Shown here one piece after another: positions 22,560 to 34,498 of a DNA stretch of 64,000 nucleotides. Source of the stretch: Gautieria morchelliformis (lineage: Eukaryota; Basidiomycota; Agaricomycetes; Gomphales; Gomphaceae). Every line of letters begins with the position of its first letter. The first letter of the stretch is position 1. The stretch lies in the NCBI GenBank assembly GCA_015179125.1, contig WHVA01000476.1:1-64000 (forward strand), given 5' to 3'. The notes under the pieces were generated by a model. The model had not been told where the DNA came from. It ran no database searches and saw only the letters and a program-made list of their open reading frames with translations. The position numbers and the translations under genes are program-made.

Positions 22560-24393
22560 TTGTATAGCTTTGGACCGTGACATGAGAGCCTTGGAAATAT
22601 ATGAGCACATCTTATAACCTTCCCATCAGTCAGTGGTGAACCTCTCAGAAGAACTTCAATGTCAAACATTACCAGTTTGAGACATGTTTGCCTTTCTAAG
22701 TTCAAACAGTTGCTGCACTACCAGCCCTTCGAGTTTGTCAACAGTGAGCTGATACCCTCGAATTCTTATGTATTCGAGAGCATGCTGGTATTTGGGTGTA
22801 TCAGGGGTGTATCACTCACCAATATTGATCTAGGCTTCAACCTCCTATAGCTTCTTCTGCAAAAAATTCATACCCTCCCACACATCATGAGTGACCTGAC
22901 ATAAATGTGCCTTATCCTTTGTGCCTGTGACTTCTGCTGCTAGCCTTTGCGTTGCCTCCCAAGTGGAACTGAAATACAATCTTCATTTTAATGTCCGATG
23001 GAGGGTGAGGCACAGGACTCAACTCACTGAGAAGTGTGGTACTTAGTAAGCAGTTCAATGTATTTGACACCTAGTACGTCTCTATCTGACTCAGTTTGCT
23101 TCATATCAAGGTATTCTCGTTCCTCTCGAAGCCAGGATGCAAATTGGGCATCAGAACACTGTATCCCATTCAGGAGAGTCTGGATCTGGATAGGCATCTC
23201 TTCAAGCACCTGTAATGCTTGTCTGTAGTTGTTAAGCAAGAAATTACCTAGACAGTGCATGAGTGCCAAATTTCAAGTGTAAATACAACTTGCCTAAGTT
23301 CTCATACTTTCGGCATCCCATTGACTGAAGAACATATCGATGAACTGGCGGCGATGGAATTGTGTGGCATGCTGAGTCAGGCGTGCTGCCACGCTAGACC
23401 CTGAGAATACACATTCACAGGTTTGTAAATCTTCTAATCCAAAACCTTCAGACATCATGATGTGGAAGTGTAATTGGCACTGTCGATTGTGTGCATGTCC
23501 ATGAAATGCTGGCATGACCATCTGCAAATTTGCCTGCCATGCAGCCATGGCAAGCGAACTCCTCATGAGAGTACTTGTAAAAGAGCATGCAATGTCATAG
23601 CCTAGGCCCAGTCCATGGGGTGATATTGACATTAATTTAGAAATTGTTGTCAAAGGATACTTGGCCCTACATGCTCAGATTAGAAAGTGTTATAGACTGA
23701 ATACAGGGCACTTACAGTTCACCACTTTGCATCATGTCCAATATGGTCCAAATAAATCCATGCTGACATACCAACACAAAAACACCTGTTTCTGTGAATG
23801 CCTTATACATGCCTTTGACAGTATCCACCACAGCAGCATGCCAATGATCAGTACAGGTGGCAGGTCCAGCATGCCCATCGGTAGGGTCCTCCTCTATTTC
23901 AACTTCCACCTAAATATATGTGAGATCAATTGGACCAAGGGTAATAAAAATATGAACTTACTGAACCATTCTCAGACTTTGGGATCCTGCGCTTGACTTC
24001 ATGTGCATACTGGTCCACATATTCATGAGAAAGAAAGTAATCACTGTCAAATGTGAACATGTCAGAGTTTATATCATGCCTAGCAAACCTCTTGAGGCTG
24101 TTGTTCCCATCCAAAGCACCCATCGCCGATGGATTGAGCTCGGGTTCCCCCTCAAGCTGGTTTGTGTAGTAAGTCCTCAGTCATTTGTGAGTTAGTAGGA
24201 CCACGTACTCAGTATTGCTACCCTCAATTTCCCTCCGAGCCGCAAGCTTAGAGTTGGGAATGCGTGTGCGGCTAGGAGGGCGGTCTTCGGCTACATCAGA
24301 GGGGGAGCGCCTGCGCCTCCCAAGGTGTTGGATTACAACACCTTTGCTACCACCGGTATTGATGCGTTGGATAGCAGCAGAACGCCGTGACAT
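22560..24393 (-). pseudogene. KDZ (Kyakuja-Dileera-Zisupton) transposase pseudogene
   Basis: Minus-strand blocks typical of fungal KDZ transposases appear in order: an Arg-rich N-terminus (MSRRSAAIQRINTGG from 24393; RIPNSKLAARREI), MGALDGNNSLKRF (near 24123), DSDYFLSHEYVDQYAHEV, FTETGVFVLVCQHGF, MQSGEL, then an intron, AKYPLTTISKLM, YDIACSF, FHGHAHNRQCQLHFH, CECVFSGSSVAARLTQHATQ, and the C-terminal LEGLVVQQLFELRKANMSQT near 22690-22760. The Cys-rich CxC region that normally separates the N-terminus from DGNNSLKR is missing. Stops occur between WKAAvv-type and TETG blocks and after SQTGNV. It is a decayed, internally deleted copy. Confidence 0.82.
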
Positions 24394-24483
24394 GATGGTG
24401 GCAGGGACAGCACGGCGATCACGTGATTTTTGATACACGCCTCGACAATGAGGACGACACGGTCCTGCCGTGCACACGATGAA

Positions 24484-24755
24484 CATTTGAACACGCTTGA
24501 ATGTTCTGATATTTGTACAATATTATTTGGTACATAAATAATTTTATTCAAGTGGGTGTCGTGCTCGCCGCCGCCAACGACGAGCACCGGCTCCGAGGGA
24601 CGTGACACGATTAGCCTGATCGCATATTTGAACACTCCTGAATTTTCTGATATTTGTATAATTTTATTTAGTACATAAATAATGTTATACGTGTCGTGCT
24701 CGCCGACGACGACGACGAGCACCGACTCCGAGGGATGTCCGGCTGACGGGTCGAG
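24484..24755. repeat. Tandem duplication, 141-bp period, with inverted GTGCTCG/CGAGCAC core
   Basis: TTTGAACAC..CTGATATTTGTA..TACATAAATAAT..GTCGTGCTCGCC..GACGAGCACCG..CTCCGAGGGA is present at 24484-24624 and again, diverged, at 24625-24755. Each copy has an inverted repeat GTGCTCG / CGAGCAC around a (CCG/ACG)n loop. It lies just upstream of the KDZ N-terminus and may be its subterminal region. Confidence 0.7.
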
Positions 24756-25172
24756 TTCCCGCGGTTGAGGCCGGATGACGCCATGGACACACAAGTCACA
24801 GTGTTAGCCCCTCACGTGTTGTTGAGTGAAACGGCACTTCCGGCGTGCTGACATAAGATGATGACGCGTACAAAGTACGAGAGTCAAAGGTATGGGATGG
24901 AGAAGGAGCGCAGCAAAGTACAATGAGCTGGACAAAATAACACGTTATAATTACAATAGCATTTTATGCATTTAAGGCAGCACCTCGCATTGCTGCAGAT
25001 CATTGAATCGAACACGCCTCTATATCTTATTTGTAAGCGTCTTCGACCTATACATGTGGGGTCGCGGCTAACAGGATTACAAGTGGCCGGATCGTGCTCG
25101 TCTCCAGCGCTAACTTAAAATAATTACATAACACATCCAGTTGAACGGGTGTATCTCCCCTCATACCTTGGC
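24756..25172. other. Intergenic, upstream of TPR gene copy 1
   Basis: No gene recognised. Similarity to the right-hand duplicate begins only at the start codon (TGGCATGGAC), so the two copies have unrelated promoters. Confidence 0.55.
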
Positions 25173-28100
25173 ATGGACGCGGCCGCCGGCGCCATCCCCA
25201 TCGCCATCCCCATCGAATATAACAGCGACATTCCACTCAGAGTACGTACTATCCGACGACGTCTATTACTGAGTTCCAACTTATGATTCAGGATGAGCAC
25301 ACTGTAGCACCTGCCGCCTCAGAACTAACCCTGCGAAATTACCTCGATCCTGTACGCCAGAGCGACTTTTCCGAGAGGTTTGCGCTAATGTCTCCGTTCT
25401 ATTAGGATGGTCAGATTCCCCAGGAAAACCCTGTCGAGACTGGTGACTTAGTTGACGAAACATCCCAGCGGCACGCCGCCGCAGTGTCTGATCCGCCAGA
25501 GACATCAGCGCCATCTGACACCGACGATCTGATAGAACGCGGTCATCAGGAATGTCTGGAGGCCACAATTTCATCGTTCAGAGAAACACTTGTTCTGGAG
25601 CCTGCCCCGCATTCTGATCCAGTCTTCTCCCTCGCCACCCTTGGAACACAATTTAACGAGTCTGGTGAACAGGAAGACTTGAATTTGACGATTTCACGTT
25701 ATCGAGAGGCACTCCACCTGCGACCCGCACCGCATCCTGGCCGCTCCAGCTTCCTCAGCTCCATCGCAACTGCGCTCTCGACACGTTTTAACCAATATGG
25801 TCGACGCGAAGACCTGGAGGAGGCGATTTCATTGCATCGAGAAGCACTCGAGCTGCGACCTGCGCCGCATCCTGACCGATCCACCTCCCTCAACAGCATC
25901 GCAGGTGCGCTCTGGACACGGTCGAAGCTGTCCGGTCGACACGAAGACCAGGAGGAGGCGATTTCATTGTTTCGAGAAGCACTCGAGCTGCGACCTGCAC
26001 CGCATCCTGACCGATCCTCCTCCCTCAACAACGTCGCAGTTGCCCTCGTAACACGGTTTGAGCAGTCTGGTCGACACGAAGACCTGGAGGAGGCGATTTC
26101 CTTGCATCGTGAAGCACTCGAGCTGCGACCTGCACCGCATCCTCTCCGATCCTCCTCCCTCAGCAACATCACATTTGCTTTACGGACACGGTTTGGGCAG
26201 TCCGGTCAACACGAAGACCTGGAGGAGGCGATTTCATTGCATCGAGAACTACTCGAGCTGCGACCTGCACCGCATCCTCTCCGATACGCCTCCCTCAGCA
26301 ACCTCGCAAGTGATTTATGGGCACGGTTTGGGCAGTTCGGCCGACACGAAGACCTGGAGGGGGCGATTTCATTGCAACGAGAAGCGCTCGAGCTGCAACC
26401 TGCAGCGCATCCTGACCGATCCTCCTCCCTCACCAACATCGCACTTGCGCTCTGGACAAGGTCTAAGAAGTACGGTCGACGCGAAGACCTAGAGGAGGGA
26501 ATTTCATTGTATCGAGAAGCACTCGAGCTGCGACCTGCACCGCATCCTGACCGATCCTCCTCCCTCGAGAACCTTGGAATTGAGCTCTGGACACGGTTTC
26601 AGCAGTACGGTCGACACGAAGACCTGGAGGAGGCGATTTCATTGTATCGAGAAGCACTCGAGCTGCGACCTGCAACGCATCCTGGCCGATCCGCCTCCCT
26701 CAGCAACATCGCAATTGCTTTATTGACACGGTTTGGGCAGCGCGGTCAACACGAAGACCTGGAGGAGGCGATTTCATTGCATCGAGAACTACTCGAGCAG
26801 CGACCTGCACCGCATCCTCTCCGATACTCCTCCCTCAGCAACCTCGCAAGTGATTTATGGGCACGGTTTGGGCAGTTCGGCCGACACGAAGACCTGGAGG
26901 GGGCGATTTCATTGCAACGAGAAGCGCTCGAGCTGCAACCTGCAGCGCATCCTGACCGATCCTCCTCCCTCACCAACATCGCACTTGCGCTCTGGACAAG
27001 GTTTAAGAAGTACGGTCGACGCGAAGACCTAGAGGAGGGAATTTCATTGCATCGAGAAGCACTCGAGCTGCGACCTGCACCGCATCCTGACCGATCCTCG
27101 TCCCTCGACAACCTCGGAATTGAGCTCTGGACACGGTTTCAGCAGTACGGTCGACACGAAGACCTGGAGGAGGCGATTTCATTGTATCGAGAAGCACTCG
27201 AGCTGCGACCTGCAACGCATCCTGGCCGATCCGCCTCCCTCAGCAACATCGCAATTGCTTTATTGACACGGTTTGGGCAGCGCGGTCAACACGAAGACCT
27301 GGAGGAGGCGATTTCATTGTATCGAGAAACACTCGAGCTGCTCACAGCACCGCATCCTGGCCGTTCCACCTCCCTCAGCAACCTCGCAATTGCCCTCTCG
27401 ACACGATCTGAGCAGCCCCGTCGACAGGAAGACCTGGAGGAGGCGATTTCATTGCATCGAGAAGCGCTCGAGCTGCGACCTGCATCGCACCTTCTCCGAT
27501 CCGCCTTCCTCAACAAGCTCGCAAGTGACTTAGGGATACGGTTTAAGAAGTACGGTCGACATGAAGACCTGGATGAGGCGATTTCATTCCACCGAAAAGC
27601 ACTCGAGCTGCTCCCGGCACCGCATCCTGACCGTTCCACCTCCCTCAACAACCTCGCAGTTGCGCTCTCGACACGGTCTGAGCAGTCCGGTCGACAGGAA
27701 GACCTGGAGGAGGCGATTTCATTACATCGAGAAGCGCTCGAGCTGCGACCTGGACCGCATCCTCTCCGACCCATCTCCCTGAGCAACATCGCAGATGCTT
27801 TACGTAGACGGTTTGAGCAGTTCGGTCGACGCGAAGACCTGAAGGAGGCAATTTCATTGCATCGAGAAGAACTCGAGCTGCGACCTGCACCGCATCCTGA
27901 CCGATCCTCCTCCCTCGACAACCTCGGAACTGCGCTCTTGACACTGTTTCAGCAGTACGCTCGACACGAAGACCTGGAGGAGGCGATTTCATTGTATCGA
28001 GAAGCACTCGAGCTGCGACCTGCACCGCATCCTAGCCGATCCTCCTCCCTCAGCAACATCGCAATTGCATTACGGACACGGTTTGGGCAGCGCGGTCAAC

Positions 28101-30484
28101 ACGAAGACCTGGAGGAGGCGATTTCATTGCACCGAGAAGCACTCCAGCTGCTCCCGGCACCGCATCCTGGCCGTTCCACCTCCCTCAGCAACATCGCAAT
28201 TGGGCTCTGGACACGGTTTCAGCAGTACGGTCGACGCGAAGATCTAGAGGAGGGAATTTCATTGCATCGAGAAGCACTCGAGCTGCGACCTGCACCCCAT
28301 CCTCTCCGATCCTCCTCCCTCCGCAACATCGCAGCTGCTTTGTGGACACGGTTTGGGCAGTCGGGTCAACACGAAGACCTGGAGGAGGTCATTTCATTGA
28401 ATCGCGAAGTACTCGAGCTGCTCCCGGCACCGCATCCTGGCCGTTCCGTCTCCCTCAGCAACCTCGCAGTTGCGCTCTCGACACGGTCTGAGCAGTCCGG
28501 TCTACAGGAAGACCTGGAGGAGGCGGTTTCATTGCATCGAGAAATACTCGAGCTGCGACCTGCACCGCATCCTGAGCGATCCTCCTCCCTCACCAACATC
28601 GCACTTGCGCTCTGGACAAGGTTTAAGAAGTACGGTCGACGTGAAGACCTGGAGGAGGCGATTTCATTGCATCGAGAAGCACTCGAGCTGCTCCCTGCAC
28701 CGCATCCTGACCGATCCTCCTCCCTCGACAACCTCGCAAATGCGCTCTCGACACGGTTTCAGCAGTACGGTCGACACGAAGACCAGGAGGCGGCGATTTC
28801 ATTGTATCGAGAAGCACTTGAGCTGCGACCTGCACCGCATCCTACCCGATCCTCCTCCTTCAGCAACATCGCAATTGCTTTACGGACACGGTTTGGGCAG
28901 CGCGGTCAACACGAAGACCTGGAGGAGGCGATTTCATTGCACCGAGAAGCACTCAAGCTGCTCCCGGCACCGCATCCTGGCCGTTCCACCTCCCTCAGCA
29001 ACATCGCAATTGGGCTCTGGACACGGTTTAAGCAGTACGGTCGACGCGAAGACCTAGAGGAGGGAATTTCATTGCATCGAGAAGCACTCGAGCTGCGACC
29101 TGCACCTCATCCTCTCCGATCCTGCTCCCTCAACAACCTCGCAAGTGACTTATGGACACGGTTTGAGCTGTCCGGTCGACACGAAGACGTGGAGGAGGCG
29201 ATTTCACTGTATCGAGAAGCACTCGAGCTGCTCCCTGCGCCGCATCGTGAACGATCCACCTCCCTCCAGGGCATCGCACCTGCGCTCGCGGCACGGTTTA
29301 AGCAGTCCGGTCGACGGGAAGACCTGGAGGAGGCGATTTCATTGCATCGCGAAGCACTCGAGCTGCTCCCTGCACCGCATCATCGCAGATCCACCTCCCT
29401 CAACGACATCGCAGTTATGCTCTTGACACGGTTTGACGCTTACGGTCGACAGGAAGACCTGGAGGAGGCGATTTCATTGCATCGAGAAGTGCTCGACCTG
29501 CTCCCTCCACTCCATCCTGTCCGCTCCTCCTCCCTCACCAACATCGCACTTGCGCTCTGGACAAGGTTTACGAAGTACCGTCGACGCGAAGACCTGGAGG
29601 AGGGAATTTCATTGCATCGAGAAGCACTCGAGCTGCGACCTGTACCCCATCCTCTCCGATCCTCCTCCCTCAACAACATCGCAGCTGTGCTCTTGACACG
29701 GTTTGAGCAGTACGGTCGACAGGAAGACCTGGAGGAGGCGATTTCATTGTATCGAGAAGTGCTCGCCCTGCTCCCTCCACTCCATCCTGTCCGCTCCTCC
29801 TCCCTCACCAACATCGCACTTGCGCTCTGGACAAGGTTTACGAAGTACCGTCGACGCGAAGACCTGGAGGAGGGAATTTCATTGCATCGAGAAGCACTCG
29901 AGCTGCGACCTGCACCCCATCCTCTCCGATCCTTCTCCCTCCACAACCTCGCAGCTCTGCTCTTGACACGGTTTGAGCAGTACGGTCGACAGGAAGACCT
30001 GGAGGAGACGATTTCATTGTATCGAGAAGTGCTCGACCTGCTCCCTCCACTGCATCCTGTCCGCTCCTCCTCCCTCAGCAACATCGCACTTGCGCTTTGG
30101 ACAAGGTTTACGAAGTACCGTCGACGCGAGGACCTGGAGGAGGGAATTTCATTGCATCGAGAAGCACTCGAGCTGCGACCTGCACCGCATCCTCTCCGAT
30201 CCTCCTCCCTGAACAACCTGGCAATTGGTTTATGGGCACGGTTTAAGCAGTCCGGTGGACACGAAGACCTGGATGAGGCGATTTCATTGTATCGAGAAGC
30301 ACTCGAGCTGTTCCCAGCACCGCATCCTGGCCGATCCACCTCCCTCCACATCATCGCAGCTGCTTTACGGACACGGTTTGAGGCGTCCGGTCGACACGAA
30401 GACCTGGCTGAGGCGATTTCATTGTATCGAGAAGCACTCCAGCTGCTCCCTGCATCCCATCCTGGCCCATCCACCTCCCCATGA
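25173..30484 (+). CDS. Giant TPR-array protein, copy 1 (about 36 units of 45 residues)
   Basis: Exons 25173-25241, 25292-25351 and 25406-30484 splice in frame to about 1735 residues. After an Ala/Pro/Asp-rich N-terminus and two degenerate units, the protein is an array of 45-residue TPR-like units with an exact 135-nt period. The GTCGAC-containing landmark recurs every 135 bases from 25800 to 30390. Each unit pairs a helix like SSLNNIALALWTRF with a helix like EDLEEAISLHREALEL, joined by a Pro-His-Pro loop. In agaricomycetes such arrays usually precede a CHAT (caspase-like) domain; none is seen here. The frame ends at 30484 because one unit carries two extra bases (around 30478), and a deletion of roughly 240 bp relative to copy 2 removed the C-terminus. 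It is probably a protein-interaction scaffold; function unknown. The ATG was chosen because copy 2 shares it and its intron positions. Confidence 0.8.
26221..27300 (+). repeat. 540-bp (4-unit) tandem duplication inside the TPR array
   Basis: 26221-26760 and 26761-27300 differ at about seven or eight positions over most of their length, far fewer than neighbouring single units differ from each other. This marks a recent block duplication in register with the reading frame. Confidence 0.85.
29461..30270 (+). repeat. Three 270-bp (2-unit) tandem copies inside the TPR array
   Basis: 29461, 29731 and 30001 begin the same two-unit block (marked by CTGCTCCCTCCACT and AAGGTTTACGAAGTACCG), with only a few differences between copies. 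Confidence 0.85.
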
Positions 30485-31049
30485 ACAACATCGCAGCTGC
30501 TTTACGGACACGGTTTGACGCGTCCGGTCAACAGGAAGACCGGGACGAGGCGATTTCATTTCATCATGCACATTCTTGAACCATCAAGTTCTTCACCACG
30601 CCGGAGCCCGAGCCGAGACCACACAAGAGTCCCACACACATGCGTAAACCACAAGTCGAGCCGGGGCACACGAGTCGGACGCACATACGAGTAGCCAAAT
30701 ACCCACACTGAGTATCAACCACCTCTTCCATTTTCACTACACAAATGATCAAACATACCCGAGCCGCACTCATCACTCCTATACACTATCACCTACCCCT
30801 GCGCCTTACTCATCGGGATGTCCGTCGCGCAACCATCGCTTCGCCTTACCCTCAGGATGGATCAAGTACGCGAGCCGAGAAGCGGCTATTCGATGCCGGC
30901 GACATGTATCCACCAGCTATACGTACAGTACCGTACAATCAAATGCCCGTTGATGCATGTTGTCGTCTAGTACTGCTCTAGTCCGATCTTGTCTTCTCTC
31001 AAAATATATCAGCGTCATTCGAACTGTAAATCAGCTTGATCTCCGAAAC

Positions 31050-32247
31050 TATCCCGCTCCCGGCGTTGAACGTTGGCCTTCGTTTAGGCAATGTCGATAT
31101 TCTACACCTTAGGTTAGGTCCTCTCGCGGCATACAGAAAATACCTTACCGGTATGTATACATATCCGCCTGATGAGACCGACCCGCAAATCTGGCGCGCT
31201 GTGTCTACAAATAAGAAACTACTTACATACCGAAAGCTCTGTCAAGCTACGCATCTCTCACGCTTGACCATCCCAAGGAATTGGCTGGCTACACCCATGG
31301 ACACCACGACTCTTCAGTGTGTGTGCAGACCTGGTGCTTTGCAGTGACATTTGCTTTTCTTGGAGGCTTATTAGATATATCTAATGTGGCAGTCCCTCTG
31401 GTATATCTGGTATATTTGGTTGTTTTATATGACTTCTTCAGGCTTGATTTAACCTCTTCATTCCAGATCTGTTCTTCACTCTATCACACCTTAGGTATCT
31501 TCCTATTCTCATAGCAATTTTCCTTTTTGGTCTATAACTGATCAGTTTGCTATTTCTTTTAGTCAAACCCCCCAGCTATTTGGTAAGGTTTTGCCATGTG
31601 TATATTGTATTTTCAAGCTAATGTTGACTTGGCCAATAGTTTCTCTCCTTGGTTTTTGCTGTGCTTTGTGCAGTGCTAATCTCTGTCCTGCCTACAGCAG
31701 TTGAGGTCGTCGGTTGGTTGGATTGTGCATTGGCATACTACTGGGTTGCATTGCAGTTTGATTCTGGCCAGAGTTACAACTCTGTTACCCAGTGTGGTCT
31801 GTGGCCTGGGATTGGTTTTGTGCTGCACATTGGATTTAGACAGTTTAGGTGGACAGTGACTGCCTCACTGATATCTGTGGTGGATTTGCGTGATGGCACA
31901 CATTGGATTTAGACTGTTTACATGGACTTTGACTGCCTCCCTGGTGTCCCCTATTGTCTGTCATGAGCTACAGTCATTGTGAAAATGTGAGTATCCTTTA
32001 TATTGGCTTATTTTGACTTGATCTGAGACTGACTGTAATATAAGGGAGCTCTCTACACCCCAGCATGATAGGGAGGAGGAGATTGCCAGGCAGCATCAGT
32101 AGCAGATGGCATCCCCTTCTTTGCATTGTGATAGGGCTCTCGCTGCAGCTCAAGAACGTCTTGAAAATCCTGACCCTCCACCTCAGCCATTTCCCCTCCC
32201 TCAGGACAATGCAATTGCATGACCTCCTGTTGCTGGACCTTTGTTTT
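31050..32247. other. No gene recognised; short repeats
   Basis: T-rich sequence with a 22-base direct repeat (CACATTGGATTTAGAC core at about 31826 and 31897). The longest open frames (31036-31347, 31649-31912) show no family features. Confidence 0.45.
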
Positions 32248-33057
32248 GGAACCCTTCAAGACTTTGGTGTTATTGCTAACACTTCAATCTATCAGAACGT
32301 GTCGTTTACGAGACTCAAAGAATATTAAACAATGCTGCAGCACAACTCCGGAAATAATTTAATATTTGTACCTTGGTTGCAATCCGCGTAAAAACTAGTC
32401 CAAGTTAATACGGATGGAAGGCAATACGTTTCTTAGCAGCACTGAACAATAAACTAAAAGAATGTAGGTTCAAGGACACTATCGGGGTCCAAGCGTATTC
32501 CAAAATATAAAGGAATGTACTTAGCAGGCGAGTTTATAAATGGACTGCCCTGATAATCTACCAGCGCACAGCAATAAAACGAGGGATGAACGAGTTTTAG
32601 AAGTGACTTGTGAAAGTCTCTAATCAGGAAAATCGACTGATCAGATTGTCTCGGGTATTGGAGTGCGAATGGCAAGACTATCAATTGACAGACTCACTCT
32701 ATAGAATTACACCCGGAGGATTAGTCCAAGTGGCTAAGCAGTAAAGTAACTACTTAACAAGGAATTAGACACTAAAGTAAGTGAATAACCCTAGCTGGGA
32801 TTAGCAGCTTAGTAAGATGCAAGTCACATGAGGTCACGTGGATAGAAGATGTTAGATTGCTAGAATGATGATTCAAGGAGGTCAGAATGGCCTCCTTTTA
32901 TATTGTAAAATACACAGGATTATGTAAAATGGGGTTCTTCTATCTATTAGGCGAGTGATGTCATATGTAAATATTTGCACTGCTGAAACACACCCTCGTA
33001 ACTATTGCGGTGTGTTTGTGCAAAGAAATTGGAAATAGATAGCCAATCACCTTCCCT

Positions 33058-33125
33058 GGTTTGCACAGCCTTTCACAGCCATACACAGCCTTGCACTGCC
33101 CTGCACAGCCCTACACAGCCGCTAT
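33058..33125. repeat. Short tandem repeat, ACACAGCC/GCACAGCC type
   Basis: Seven or so variants of (T/C)(T/A)(G/C)CACAGCC follow one another at irregular 9-12-base spacing; scattered variants continue to 33260. Confidence 0.7.
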
Positions 33126-33664
33126 GACATCAAGGGACCTATTTGGTATCGTAGCGTTGCGTTTGGAGGATTCATTCCTCCAATAGGCTTTGTCAAACCT
33201 GCACCCTAGTTTTGGCTTTGTACATCTTTGTGTGACTTTGTACGCAGCCTTGCACAGCCATGGTAGCTATGATGCAAGTCATGTGCCAGCTGGATTTGAA
33301 TTGCACAGGCTTGTGTAAGCGGTAGAGGACACATTCAGTCTCAGTGGCTGAGTTTGAGTGAGCCAAGGTACCGGAGTTGTAGGTGCTTGAGTGCCTGCAA
33401 CGCCGAACGGTTCGTGGGAAGCTCCTGTCGGAGTTTGAAACTGAGCGGCTGTGGCAGAGTTGTGGACCTGTGTGGGTTCATAACTCTGCCTGACAGAATA
33501 AGGAGTTTTTGAGCCAGGGAAGCCAAGTTAAATGGCGAAAAAATAAAAGGAAATTCAAGGAATATTTGAACAGAATTCTCCCAACAATAGACACATGTAT
33601 TAGCTACTATCAGCTGGGAAAACAAGGTTTTAAAGCGATTTTTATCCTTTTTTCATGAGGCTTT

Positions 33665-34250
33665 TTGTTAGCAACGGTTCCCACACAACCTTCAAATGCC
33701 AGTCCACCTGATCTAAGTCCTCAGGATGCTATATGTGCCATACAGGAACAGTTAGCTGATATGCCTCTTGCACCTGTGCATCAAGCTAGGCAGAGACAGG
33801 CTCAGTTAGCACCACCGCCTCCTGTCCCTGTAGGCTCTGCAGCTGTAGCTCAGTTGTGTACTCTGGCTGCTGCTGCTAATGCCAATCCTATACCTCTGCT
33901 ACAATGAGGATGGCCACGACAACCTGCATGGGCACTCAATCCAAACACTGAACATCTCCCAGATGAAATACCACTCCAGCCTGCTCCACAAAAACACATG
34001 CCTCCTATACCTCCAGGTCCCCCTGTGCCTCCACAGCCTCTGCATCCACCTGCTCCTCCTCAGCTCTCTCCACTTCCACTGCCTCCACCAATGCCTTTAA
34101 GAAACCTTCCACTAGCACGTCACACTTTGATTGAACAACAGATTCTACCTCATGACCTTGGTGCTAAGCACATTCCCTCATATTTTGGAATATGCTGGGA
34201 CCCCGATAGTGCCCTTGAACCTACATTCTTTTGGTTTATTATTCAGTGCT
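33665..34250 (+). pseudogene. Proline-rich unknown frame with one in-frame stop
   Basis: The frame runs from 33665, meets TGA at about 33905, and continues in the same frame to about 34250. It has Pro-rich runs (PPIPPGPPVPPQPL) and ends KHIPSYFGICWDPDSALEPTFF. A near-identical peptide (KYIPLYFGIRLDPDSVLEPT) is encoded on the minus strand inside the other inverted repeat arm (32454-32684). No family recognised. Confidence 0.45.
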
Positions 34251-34498
34251 GCTAAGAAACGCATTGTCTTCCAGCTGTATTAACTTGATTAACTTGGACT
34301 AGTTTTTACATGGATTGCAACCAAGGTACAAATATTAAATTATTTCCGGAGTTGTGCTGCAGCATTGTTTGATATTCTTTGAGTCTTGTAAATGACATGT
34401 TCTGATAGATTGAAGTGTTAGCAATAACACCAAAGTCTTGAAGGGTTCCAAAACAGTTTCCATGACTATAGGCCAGCTGAGAACCCAATGCGACAGGA

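Larger units (their letters stand above)
25173..31049 (+). repeat. Left arm of inverted segmental duplication
   Basis: The gene and about 570 bases of downstream sequence match the minus strand of 50226-53605. Similarity starts at the start codon and ends at CTCCGAAAC (31049), which matches GTTTCGGAG at 50226. The downstream match includes CATTCTTGAACCATC, CACTGAGT(A/G)TCAACCACCTC and CTCAAAATATATCAGCG blocks. Confidence 0.88.
32248..34456. mobile_element. Foldback-like structure: about 280-bp inverted repeats around 1.65 kb
   Basis: 32248-32522 and 34172-34456 are inverted copies (for example ATATTTTGGAATA, GGACCCCGATAGTG and TGAAGTGTTAGCAATAACACC are shared). The spacer holds a CACAGCC-type short tandem repeat at about 33058-33125 and a proline-rich broken frame (33665-34250). 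No target duplication was identified, so transposon, inverted segmental duplication and palindromic retro-insertion all remain possible. Confidence 0.6.

Noticed and set aside
29440-30474. Minus-strand open frame of 344 codons opposite the TPR array, and a similar 488-codon plus-strand frame at 51652-53118 opposite copy 2
   Set aside because: Their length follows from the 135-nt period: one stop-free unit gives an endless antisense frame. They are Ser/Arg/Cys-rich, lack conserved structure, and the sense frames have the introns and TPR pattern.
25665-30560. Regular repeats resembling a CRISPR or satellite array
   Set aside because: The unit is coding, in frame, with TPR-like helices and no repeat-spacer alternation.
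25173-31049. CHAT, NACHT or NB-ARC domain next to the TPR arrays
   Set aside because: No P-loop (GxxxxGK[ST]) or His-Cys dyad context found in the N-terminal exons, the tails or the flanking 500 bases of either copy.
33665-34456. Helitron or known transposon assignment for the proline-rich region
   Set aside because: No Rep/helicase motifs, no TC..CTRR ends and no family match seen; left as unknown.
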